From VXMF01 sp965206775 (lineage in GTDB: Bacteria; Acidobacteriota; Terriglobia; Bryobacterales; UBA6623): a DNA stretch of 64,000 nt. Both the position numbers and the translations under genes were made by a program. Where the stretch lies: the NCBI GenBank assembly GCA_965206775.1, contig CBDBKU010000003.1, positions 496,001-560,000 of the forward strand. Direction: 5' to 3'. Under the pieces are notes generated by a model, which did no database searches, had not been told where the DNA came from, and saw only the letters and a program-made list of their open reading frames with translations. Below, in pieces: positions 27,994-36,121 of this stretch. Position 1 is the stretch's first letter, and each line of letters starts with the position of its first letter.

Positions 27994-28275
27994 GTGGCGA
28001 AGAGACGGAAGTTCACGGCGGGATTCAAGGCACGGGTAGCGAAGGAAGCGTTGCGGGGGGACAAGACGGTTCAGCAGATCGCGGCCAGGCACGACGTGCA
28101 TCCGAACCAGGTGAGCCAGTGGAAGCGCAAGACGAGTGAAGGACTGGTCGAGCTGTTCGAAAGGGGTCCTCGGGGCGAGCGGCAGGAGCTGGAGGCGGAG
28201 ATTAAGGAGCTGCACGAGAAGATCGGGCAGCTGGTGGCGGAGCGGGATTTTTTGAAGCGCGCGTGGGAACGCTGA
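27994..28275 (+). CDS. IS3-family transposase OrfA
   Basis: The GTG at 27994 follows AAAGGAG with good spacing. The 93-residue protein has the helix-turn-helix of IS3 OrfA (RRKFTAGFKARVAKEALRG, then QQIAARHDVHPNQVSQWK) and a C-terminal leucine-zipper-like coiled coil ending LVAERDFLKRAWER. In complete elements OrfA and OrfB are fused by a -1 frameshift. Here OrfB is broken, so this is an orphan OrfA. Confidence 0.9.
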   Translation: MAKRRKFTAGFKARVAKEALRGDKTVQQIAARHDVHPNQVSQWKRKTSEGLVELFERGPRGERQELEAEIKELHEKIGQLVAERDFLKRAWER

Positions 28276-28592
28276 GCCGGGCCACGCGCAAGCGTCTGGT
28301 GCAGCGGAGCCATCCGCAGGCGAGCCTCAGCCTGCAGTGCTGGCTCTTGGGGCTGAGCGCGGCGGAGCTGGAGCTGATGCGCTGATTGGACGAGCTGTAC
28401 ACGGCGCATCCGTTTAACGGAAGCCGGCAGATGAGCCGGCACCTGGAGCGGGAGGGCTGGCGAGCCGGGCGGCGACGGGTGCGGCGGCTGATGCGCACGA
28501 TGGGGCTGGCGGCGCTCTACTGCCGGCCGCGCTGCAGCGAGCCGCATCCGGGACACCGGATCTACCCCTATCTGCTGCGCAACCTGGCGGTG
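28263..28592 (+). pseudogene. IS3-family OrfB remnant
   Basis: The frame overlapping the end of orfA reads KRLVQRSHPQASLSLQCWLLGLS, the OrfB N-terminus. It lacks part of the next segment, meets a TGA at 28383-28385, then continues in frame with LDELYTAHPFNGSRQM, RRRVRRLMRTMGL and SEPHPGHRIYPYLLRNLAV. The DDE catalytic core that should follow is absent. The internal stop and truncation make it inactive. Confidence 0.85.
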
Positions 28593-29439
28593 GGGTGGAC
28601 CGACCAGGAGTTGTGGCGCTCCATGCCGGGGGCCGGCAGCGAAAAGGGCCCCTACGTGGGAAGGGCACATGAGAAAGCCTAGGACAGCCGTTCCGTTCCG
28701 GGCGTCGGGCTCCTGTCGCTCCGCTCCCTCCGCCCAACGCCCCACGCAGGATCGCAACGGTGGGGGGAAGTCCGCGAAACCAGCGGTGGATCTCCCCCAA
28801 AATTGTGCACTTTTCGTTTGTCATTGACAGACGGTCGCGGAGAGATTCCGGTCCGCGGTGTAGATTTGCAAGCTGGCCTGCAAGCCGGACCCGATGCCGA
28901 TCTCCGTGACCGGCCGGAACCAGCGTAGAGCGATCCGGCCCAGCTTCCAGTCCTACCGTAAAAGGCGCGGTCTTTGAACGGCGAGAGCTACAACTGGACG
29001 ACCTTGCAGGAAGCCGGGTACTGAAGCGGACATCCGGACCGGATCGATCGTGAGACCCCGAAGAAGGGCGCTAGGTCGGTCGCGAATCGCCGGACTACGC
29101 ACAGGAGAAACTGCAGGCGGAGATGAATTCGATGCTCACGGCTGCCGTCGACGGATTGGCCGCGATCCGTTGCGGCACGCGCACTTCGCGGAATTGCCGG
29201 ACCGCGATCTCTCGCAGAACCATTTCACGCTATTTTTCCTAATCCTTGCCGCCGTAGCCTTTCCAGGCCCAGATTCGGCAACCCACGTAAGGGGCTTCCA
29301 AGCGGCCGATGCGCCGATCATAGGGTGTGCGGGGCATCCAGACGTTCCCCGCCCAGCCATCCAAGGCCAATGCCGCCATGTCGCCCGGCTTTCAGGCTGA
29401 TGCCTTGCTGGGCGACCCTCGCGCTCAGGTGCTCAGAAT
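28593..29439. other. Non-coding or decayed stretch between two mobile elements
   Basis: No gene can be supported. On the minus strand near 28845-28960 a frame reads DWKLGRIALRWFRPV and ends at a stop, which may be a gene fragment of unknown origin. Near 29330-29439 a plus-strand frame runs into the next insertion sequence and resumes beyond it. The whole stretch looks like mobile-element debris. Confidence 0.4.
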
Positions 29440-29539
29440 CAGACTTCCGAACATGGTGAACCTTCCTGCCGATAGGAGCTCCGGGATAAGTCACTAGCCG
29501 ACAGGGACTTCCGCAATTGCAGCGCCGGTTCGAACGGGC

Positions 29540-29569
29540 TTGACCTCCCGCGCATGACTAGTTTATAAT
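29540..29569 (+). promoter_or_regulatory. Promoter positioned for a leaderless transposase mRNA
   Basis: TTGACC (29540-29545) and a perfect TATAAT (29564-29569) are 18 bp apart. The ATG at 29576 starts 7 bp after the -10 box, where transcription itself would begin, and no ribosome-binding site is present. The transcript is therefore predicted to start at or next to the start codon. Confidence 0.6.
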
Positions 29570-29575
29570 GTCAGC

Positions 29576-31960
29576 ATGAATGGCCCGATCCCCCAGCCCT
29601 CCGGCCTGCCTGCCTCCCTGGATCTCCAGCCCCCGGCGGCCGTCCCTGTCAATTCCCGCCTCAGCCTGGTCTTCGACGGCAACCTCGTCGTCTACTTCCT
29701 CTTCACCGTCCCCTTCGCTTCCCACCCCGCCGACGACACCCACGCCCGCAATCGCTGGCTCGCCCACTGTGCCCTGCACAATCTGGCCACCCTCGCCGAG
29801 CTCGCCCGTGCCTTCCACATCAGCTCCCGCACTGTCCTGCGCGCCCGCCAGCTCCTCGAGCGCGAGGGCGAAGCCGGCTTCGCCCCGCGGCACAAGGCCC
29901 GCCGCCGCCACGGCATCGTGGATCCGGACATCCTTCTGCGCGCCGCGCGCATGCTGGCCTCCGGCTCCAGCCTGCGCCAGACCGCCCGCGCGCTCGATCT
30001 GTGCTTCGAGACCTTGCGCACCTATCGCCGGCGGGGCCTGCTGCCGGCCGTCGAAGCGACTCCGCCGCCCGCCTCGCAAGCCGCGCCCCCCGCACCGCCG
30101 CCGCCCGGGACCGACACGCCGACGGGGTCCGCCGAGCAGCTCCCGCCCCCGTCCGGGCTGGACCGCGAGCAGCGCAACCGGCGCGACGCGCAGGCCCCGC
30201 AAGGGAGGGCGACCCACGACACGCAGGGACGCGTCGAGGCCAGTCCGGGGCTGCTCACCGAGCGCGAGCCGCGCTTCGAGGCCCCTGTCTCGGCCGTGGC
30301 CGGCGGCGGCGTGCTGGCGGCCCTGCCCGCGCTGCTGGCCGAGGGCCTGCTGGCACAGCGCGGCCTGCTGCGGCTGCCGCCGGGCTTCTACGGCGTGCAA
30401 TCGATTCTGCTCACGCTGGCCTTCCTGCTGCTGCTGCGTGTGCGGCGCGCCGAGCGGCTCGGTTACGAGCAGCCCGGGGAATGGGGACAGCTGCTGGGCC
30501 TGGACCGCTGTCCCTGTCCGCGCACGCTGCGGCGGCGGCTGCGCCAGCTGGTGGCGGCCCCGGAGGCGCTGGCGAGATGGCGCGGGGCGCTGGCGCAGGA
30601 CTGGTGCGCGCAGGATGAGGATGCGGTCGCCACGCTGTACGTGGATGGGCACGTGAAGGTCTACACGGGCCGGGGCAAGTTGCCGAAGCAGTTCGTGCCG
30701 CGCCAGAAGCTGTGCCTGCCGGGGTCGACCAGCTACTGGGTGAACGCGCTGGGCGGGGCACCGCTGCTATGCGTGCACAAGGCGGTCGACAGCTCGCTAG
30801 TGGCGGAGATCCGGGACGGGATCGTGCCGCGTCTGAAGGAGCTGGGGGTGCTGGCCGGGGAGGTGGACCCGCAACGGCCGCGGCTGACGCTGGTATTCGA
30901 CCGGGAGGGCTGGAGCCCGGCCCTGTTCGCGGAGTTGCGGCAGCAGGGGATCGCGGTCATCAGTTGGCGCAAGGGCCGGCAGGAGGGGCGCTGGCCGAGG
31001 CCGGAGTTCCGGCCGACGACCCTGCGCCTGCCGGGGCCGCTGGGGGTGGTCCGGCTGGAGGGCCACGCGGCCGAGCGGGAGGTCGTGCTGGGCGCGCACG
31101 GCACGGTGCGCGAGATCCGCTTCTGGATTGACCGGCGCCTGCCGCTGGCAGGTCGCAACGGCCAGCCGCGCAAGCCGCAGGAACGGTCGGGCGAGCCGCG
31201 AGCGGGGCGGCGCCAGCCGGCGGCGATCACGACGCATCCGGGCCTGCCGCTGGAGCAGGTGGCGGGCCTGCTGCGCGCGCGCTGGACGCAGGAGAACTTC
31301 TTCAAGTACATGCGCGAGGAGTTCGGGCTCGACACCCTGGCGGACCGCACGCTGGAGGACGTCGACGCCGACGAGCGGGTGGTCAACCCGCAATGGCGCT
31401 ACCTCGACAACGCCGTGGAGCGGCGGCAGGCGCAGCTGGGGACCCTGCACCGGCGCCTGGCGGAAGCCCCGCGCGGGTCGCAGGAAGCGCAGGATCTGAA
31501 GGAGCAGGTCGCGACGACAAGCCGCTACCTGGAGGGGCTGCGGACCGCACGCCGGGAGGTCGACCACTGGGTGCGAGCGGGCGACCTGCCCGAGGAGGAT
31601 CGCCTCAAGGCGCTGGCCGAGCCGATGCGGGGGCTGCTCGACGCGGTGCGCATGATCGCCTACCGGGCGGAGACGCGCTTGGCGGGGGCGGTCGCGCCGG
31701 GCCTGAGCCGGCCGGAGACCGCCCGCCTGCTGGTCAAGGCGCTGTTCCGCAGCGACGCGAGCCTGCTCCCGGATCCGGACGCCGGCACGCTGACGGTCCG
31801 GCTGATGCATCAGGCGAGCCGGGGCCGGGACATCGCTCTGGCCCCTCTCCTGAAGGAACTCAATCAGACCCGAACGGTATATCCGGGCACCAACCTGCGC
31901 CTCGTGTACGAGATCCTCCCGACCGATCCTGACGAAGCGGACGGACCTGCCGCCAGCTAG
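29576..31960 (+). CDS. Large DDE transposase (794 residues) with N-terminal double helix-turn-helix
   Basis: Residues 60-155 contain two helix-turn-helix-like segments (LATLAELARAFHISSRTVLRA; SSLRQTARALDLCFETLRTY), followed by a Pro-rich linker (about 165-220). The catalytic region shows Asp357 (TLYVDGHVKVY), Asp442 (LVFDREGW) and Glu573 (WTQENFFKYMREEFGLD), a credible DDE triad with a long insertion before the Glu. A C-terminal helical part with VERRQAQLGTLHRRL may form a coiled coil. At 794 residues it is roughly twice the size of ordinary IS4-type transposases. Ends and target duplication are intact and there is no frameshift, so it may be active. Confidence 0.85.
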   Translation: MNGPIPQPSGLPASLDLQPPAAVPVNSRLSLVFDGNLVVYFLFTVPFASHPADDTHARNRWLAHCALHNLATLAELARAFHISSRTVLRARQLLEREGEAGFAPRHKARRRHGIVDPDILLRAARMLASGSSLRQTARALDLCFETLRTYRRRGLLPAVEATPPPASQAAPPAPPPPGTDTPTGSAEQLPPPSGLDREQRNRRDAQAPQGRATHDTQGRVEASPGLLTEREPRFEAPVSAVAGGGVLAALPALLAEGLLAQRGLLRLPPGFYGVQSILLTLAFLLLLRVRRAERLGYEQPGEWGQLLGLDRCPCPRTLRRRLRQLVAAPEALARWRGALAQDWCAQDEDAVATLYVDGHVKVYTGRGKLPKQFVPRQKLCLPGSTSYWVNALGGAPLLCVHKAVDSSLVAEIRDGIVPRLKELGVLAGEVDPQRPRLTLVFDREGWSPALFAELRQQGIAVISWRKGRQEGRWPRPEFRPTTLRLPGPLGVVRLEGHAAEREVVLGAHGTVREIRFWIDRRLPLAGRNGQPRKPQERSGEPRAGRRQPAAITTHPGLPLEQVAGLLRARWTQENFFKYMREEFGLDTLADRTLEDVDADERVVNPQWRYLDNAVERRQAQLGTLHRRLAEAPRGSQEAQDLKEQVATTSRYLEGLRTARREVDHWVRAGDLPEEDRLKALAEPMRGLLDAVRMIAYRAETRLAGAVAPGLSRPETARLLVKALFRSDASLLPDPDAGTLTVRLMHQASRGRDIALAPLLKELNQTRTVYPGTNLRLVYEILPTDPDEADGPAAS

Positions 31961-32188
31961 CCCACTGGACTGAATCGGGTCCAATTAGTGACACGCAAAA
32001 CCGGTCGCATGTTCGGAAGTCTGAGAATAGCCCTGGTCGTGCAGCAGGGTCGGCTACTCTCAAAGGCCATGCCGGCATTCGCCGAGGCCAACAAAGCCTA
32101 GCGTCGAAGAACTGCACAAGCAGACCATCTCATTGCGACGCCCGAGTTCCTTGCGACGCCCGCGGCACGAGCCGTGAATCATCCGAAA

Positions 32189-35100
32189 CTAGAATACTAT
32201 TTTTAGCCCGAACTGGATGTTGCGCTCGGGAAGTGCAGTGCTGGTGACCACGCCAAAGTTGGGGTTGTTCATGACCCGGCCAGGTGTGCCGAAGGTTGGG
32301 TGGTTGAAGGCGTTGAACCATTCAGTGCGAAATTCGATCCATTTCCCCTCGCCAAACGGAAACTTCCTAAAGAGAGACAAGTCGAAGTTCTGGCCACCAT
32401 CGTTGCGGAGCGTGTGACGTCCGGCATTGCCGTACTGCTTGATGCCGGGAGCCCCCTGCACGTCTGGCGGCAGCGCGAACGCGGACGTGTTAATCCATTT
32501 CGAGGGCTGTGGATTAGAAAGCACCGGGTCGCCAACGAAGTCCGGACGCAGGTAGTTCCCGGTGTTTCCAACATTGGCAAAGTCACCGCTAATGACGGGA
32601 GTATACGGAATTCCAGACCGAAAATTGGCTATCCCGTTGAATTGCCAGCCGCCGATAATGTAATTCAGAACGCGGCTTCCTGCGTCAAGAGACTTTCCGG
32701 ACCCGATCGGTATCTCATAGACCCAATTCATCGCAAGAACGTGAGGGATATCAAAGCCGGAAAGACCTCTGGATGCGGCGATGTCGTAGGGATCCTGCAC
32801 GGCAAAGCCTTCGACACCGTACCAGCCGGAGGAGCCAATGTCGATCGATTTCGACCAAGTGTAGGAGACTTGATAGGCTAAACCTGCTGAGTACTTCTTG
32901 CTCAGTTGGAATTGGAATCCGTTGTAACTGCTACGGCCCCAGCTCTTGTCAAAAAAGCTCTGCTGGGCGTGAGGAAATGGCGTTCGCGGTCGAACATCGC
33001 CGGGCCCTGGCTCCAGCGCCGTATTGTAGTATCCGCCCACGGTCAAACGCCGCCCTCCAGATCCCACGTAGTTCACGTCAACTAGGGTTGTAGGGTTGAT
33101 CTGATGCTGAAGTCCAAAGTTCCACTGCAGCGAGTAGGCATTTTCGAAACGCGGATCGGTGAACCAAGACACAAAATCAAAAGGCGTCGGTTTTGGGATT
33201 AAACCTTCCGGAAAAGGATTGGAGGCCTTTTTCGTGGGAGTCGGATTCCGGATGCTAGGGAGATTCGCGTTATTGTCGAGTCCCTGTCCCACATCGGGCC
33301 AGGCTCCTTGGTAGGCTTGTGCCATCTGACTGATGCCAGCCCAGTTATCGAAGAAGACGCCGAAGCCGGTTCGGATTACTGTTTCGTCTGAAAGACGATA
33401 CGCGATTCCCACCCGCGGCTGGAAATTCTTCGTCGTGTCAGTGAAGATCTTGCCCCGGGGCTCCAGAGCGACGTTCTCAGGCAGACTTCCATCCGGAGTA
33501 GGGATGCATGGAGCATGTCCCCGCTCAGCACAGGAGGGCGATAACACTTGAATGAAATAGATACCGGTCAGCATGTCGAGATTACCGGTCTCAATACCCC
33601 CTTGTTTCCCGACCGTCTCTTCCTTCCCATAAGGCGGGATGAAAGTTCGGTCGTATCGGAGTCCGAGATTCACGGTCAGTTTCGGTGTGACCTTCCAAGA
33701 GTCGTGAAGATAGAACCCCATCTCGCCCCCTGGCCGCAGCGTCTCATTCACATTTCGGCGTCCTGCGGAGTCGTTTAGACCGAGAAGGTATGACCCCAAG
33801 CTGCTGCCGGTACCGCTGGGATTTTGGGGATTGTTCGTTGTTTGCACCCGAAAGGCCGAGTTGAGGTTTTCATAAAACGATTCAAAACTCCAGTTATTGC
33901 CTTCGCCGCCGAACTTGATGGTATGGTTTCCGATGATCTTGGTGGCGCCGCCCTTGAATTGAGTGATCCCACTGATCGGCACATTCAAAGTATTGGACTC
34001 CCCACCGCTGAAGAAGCCTATGACGTTGTAGTTGGGAATCAGGTCTTCGCCACTGGCAAAACTGCCGCAGAAAGTGGTGCTACAACCGAGCTGGTCGAGA
34101 AATCCTCTGTCTCGGAACCGGTTGATCCCGTTATCTTCCGTACGCGCTCGAGCTACCTGTAGCTGCATGACAGTTGTTGGGTTGAAAGTATGGACCCAAC
34201 TGCCGGCGATGTTCAGGGCCCGGTATTCGGTGATACTCGCTAACGATTGCCGCCCGCCCGAACCTTCGTTGTCCTGAAGCGTGCCACTCCATCGGAACCA
34301 GGTAGTATCGCGGTCAGTGAGCATGTGATCGACTCGAGCCGTGTAGGATTCTTGATTCTGCCTAAATGGAGTCAGATCAGCACCGTTGCGATCCGCCACA
34401 CCCGTTACGATTGGCGCCGGTAGCGTTGCTTGTGCATAGGCCGCCATTCCTGGATCGATCAGGCTCTGCGGAATCAGATTGTTTGGAAATGCCGCCCGGA
34501 TGAAAGTTCCCGGGTTGCTAGGATCCTCCATTGTCGTAAAAGGATTAAAGATCTGTTCTGGAATGTCGCTCAGATCACCTTGCACGTTGGCCGCTGTTGG
34601 TACTCGGTAAAGCCTGTCCGCCGGCGTGCGCAGGCGGAATCCCTCATAGCCGAGCATAAAGAAGGTCTTGTTCCGAATAATCGGCCCCCCGACAGAGCCG
34701 CCAAACTGATTTCGTTTCTGTTCCGTGACTGTGGGTCGGAAGAAGTTGCGAGCGTCCAGGTTGTCATTCCGTAGAAACCACCAGCTACTACCGTGATATT
34801 CGTTGGTACCTCCCTTGCTCACAACGTTGACAATTCCGCCTACAGCGCCGCCAAATTCAGCGTCGTCGTGGTGGGAGTTCACCTTGAATTCCTGAACGGT
34901 GTCAATGATAGGCGGTACGGAGTATGTGCTCACAAAATCGGAAAAGTTAATCACACCGTCGAGCAAGAACAAGTTACTCCGATTGTTTTGGCCGTTGACG
35001 GACGGAAACTGGAACTGGCCGATGGGACGAGCACTGAACCCCCCGGCGTTCTGCGCGACGCTGACGGGGGCGACTCCGGGTGTGAGCGCCAAGAGCTGCG

Positions 35101-35572
35101 TGAAGTTCCTGCCGTTGAGTGGCAGGTCAACCACTTGCCTCTCCGTAACGGCTGCGCCTAGCTCGGCTGAAGAAGCCTGCAGTGCGACTCCCGTGGCTGC
35201 CACACTGATCGATTCCGTCACCGCACCGACCTCCATTGAGAAATCGAATGTTGCGGCTTGGTTGACCACCAGCGTGAACGGCTCAACAATCTTAGTTGGG
35301 AAACCTGGGCTGCTGGCGGAAAGCGTGTACATCCCGGGTTGCAGATTGGCGAACCGGTAGAGGCCCACGGAGTTGCTGAGGGTGCCGACCTCAATGCCGG
35401 TGCCAACGTTTCCAAGCACAAGCTCAGCGTCTACGATGACAGCTCCAGTAGCGTCGCGCACGGTTCCGTTTATCGACGCTGTTGAGATTTGGGCGTCCGT
35501 GCTGGCAGGCACTGAGAGAAGGAGCAACACAGTTGCTAGCGCTGGGAAAAGTCGGAGCCATTGGCTTGACAT
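32189..35572 (-). CDS. TonB-dependent receptor with carboxypeptidase-regulatory-like domain (intact)
   Basis: The ATG at 35572 has AGGAGG 7 nt upstream and gives 1127 residues. A signal peptide (LATVLLLLSVPASTDAQ) is followed by the regulatory-like domain (ISTASINGTVRDATGAV, about residues 27-110), the plug with QVVDLPLNGRNFTQLLALTPGV, and a long barrel. The barrel ends NAFNHPTFGTPGRV and terminal LKIVF, with the C-terminal Phe needed for outer-membrane insertion. No TonB box is obvious by eye. Ligand unknown; such Oar-like receptors are amplified in Acidobacteriota. Codon use is less GC-biased than in neighbouring genes, with many A/T third positions, which might mean transfer. A divergent CRTAC1 gene lies upstream. 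Confidence 0.93.
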   Translation of the reverse strand: MSSQWLRLFPALATVLLLLSVPASTDAQISTASINGTVRDATGAVIVDAELVLGNVGTGIEVGTLSNSVGLYRFANLQPGMYTLSASSPGFPTKIVEPFTLVVNQAATFDFSMEVGAVTESISVAATGVALQASSAELGAAVTERQVVDLPLNGRNFTQLLALTPGVAPVSVAQNAGGFSARPIGQFQFPSVNGQNNRSNLFLLDGVINFSDFVSTYSVPPIIDTVQEFKVNSHHDDAEFGGAVGGIVNVVSKGGTNEYHGSSWWFLRNDNLDARNFFRPTVTEQKRNQFGGSVGGPIIRNKTFFMLGYEGFRLRTPADRLYRVPTAANVQGDLSDIPEQIFNPFTTMEDPSNPGTFIRAAFPNNLIPQSLIDPGMAAYAQATLPAPIVTGVADRNGADLTPFRQNQESYTARVDHMLTDRDTTWFRWSGTLQDNEGSGGRQSLASITEYRALNIAGSWVHTFNPTTVMQLQVARARTEDNGINRFRDRGFLDQLGCSTTFCGSFASGEDLIPNYNVIGFFSGGESNTLNVPISGITQFKGGATKIIGNHTIKFGGEGNNWSFESFYENLNSAFRVQTTNNPQNPSGTGSSLGSYLLGLNDSAGRRNVNETLRPGGEMGFYLHDSWKVTPKLTVNLGLRYDRTFIPPYGKEETVGKQGGIETGNLDMLTGIYFIQVLSPSCAERGHAPCIPTPDGSLPENVALEPRGKIFTDTTKNFQPRVGIAYRLSDETVIRTGFGVFFDNWAGISQMAQAYQGAWPDVGQGLDNNANLPSIRNPTPTKKASNPFPEGLIPKPTPFDFVSWFTDPRFENAYSLQWNFGLQHQINPTTLVDVNYVGSGGRRLTVGGYYNTALEPGPGDVRPRTPFPHAQQSFFDKSWGRSSYNGFQFQLSKKYSAGLAYQVSYTWSKSIDIGSSGWYGVEGFAVQDPYDIAASRGLSGFDIPHVLAMNWVYEIPIGSGKSLDAGSRVLNYIIGGWQFNGIANFRSGIPYTPVISGDFANVGNTGNYLRPDFVGDPVLSNPQPSKWINTSAFALPPDVQGAPGIKQYGNAGRHTLRNDGGQNFDLSLFRKFPFGEGKWIEFRTEWFNAFNHPTFGTPGRVMNNPNFGVVTSTALPERNIQFGLKIVF

Positions 35573-36121
35573 GGGAGTCCTCCTGAGACCTAGTCTGATC
35601 GAGACAGATCGTATCACTTCGCAGATCGGATACACCAGCAATTCTTGGGACTTATCCAGAAAACTTGTCAAAACCAATTCATCACACCTCACTAGTGTCA
35701 CGTCAAGAGTCGTTGATTGATGCATGGCAAATTATTCGCGGCAGCGTGAGCCATACCACTACCAACGTGTGGGCTGCAAGGCGGACGGATCGGACAGACG
35801 GCAGGCGCGCTAGAGTCGGACACCCGCTTCCAGCGATTGAGTGCCGTTGATTCCCAGCGTTGGGGCAGACAGGCACAGCAGCGCTGTCGCGTGGCGGCGC
35901 GAGACTTCATGGCTCGCTCGTGATCACCGATGGGCGCGCGGGACATCCCACTGAGTCGGCACTCGATCTGCCCCTCCCGCGTTCCTGGCATCGGCCGATC
36001 ATCCGAGAACGGAGGAATCGAAGCGAATCGGGGTTTTTCTGCGTCGGGCAAGCAGTCGATTCGCCGACACGCTCGGCTTGGCCCGTCAACGGTCCGCCGG
36101 ACTCGATATCCTTATAGGGCC
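35573..36121. other. Divergent intergenic region between receptor and CRTAC1 genes
   Basis: The 549 bp hold no gene I can support. On the receptor side a TTGACA lies about 110 nt upstream of its ATG, but no -10 box at standard spacing follows. It presumably contains both promoters. Confidence 0.4.

Larger units (their letters stand above)
27931..28592 (+). mobile_element. Truncated IS3-family element
   Basis: A likely left end (TGGTGCCGGAATTTCGGACA at 27931) precedes an intact orfA and a broken orfB. No matching right end is visible downstream, and orfB stops resembling its family after YPYLLRNLAV, so the 3' part of the element is gone. It sits about 90 bp upstream of the start of the decayed receptor gene. 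Confidence 0.75.
29440..32023 (+). mobile_element. 2.58-kb insertion sequence with 16-bp inverted repeats and 5-bp target duplication
   Basis: The perfect terminal inverted repeats CAGACTTCCGAACATG are at 29440-29455 and, reversed, 32008-32023. The flanking direct repeat AGAAT (29435-29439 and 32024-32028) is the expected target duplication. The element holds one very long transposase gene. A 5-bp duplication and a DDE enzyme recall the IS4/IS1634 group, but I cannot place the family by eye. Confidence 0.92.

Noticed and set aside
28414..28824. Minus-strand frame with a smooth composition after the IS3 remnant
   Set aside because: Antisense to the OrfB remnant and without recognisable motifs.
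35600..35680. TTGACA upstream of the receptor at 32189 as a promoter
   Set aside because: No -10 box at 16-18 bp spacing could be found.
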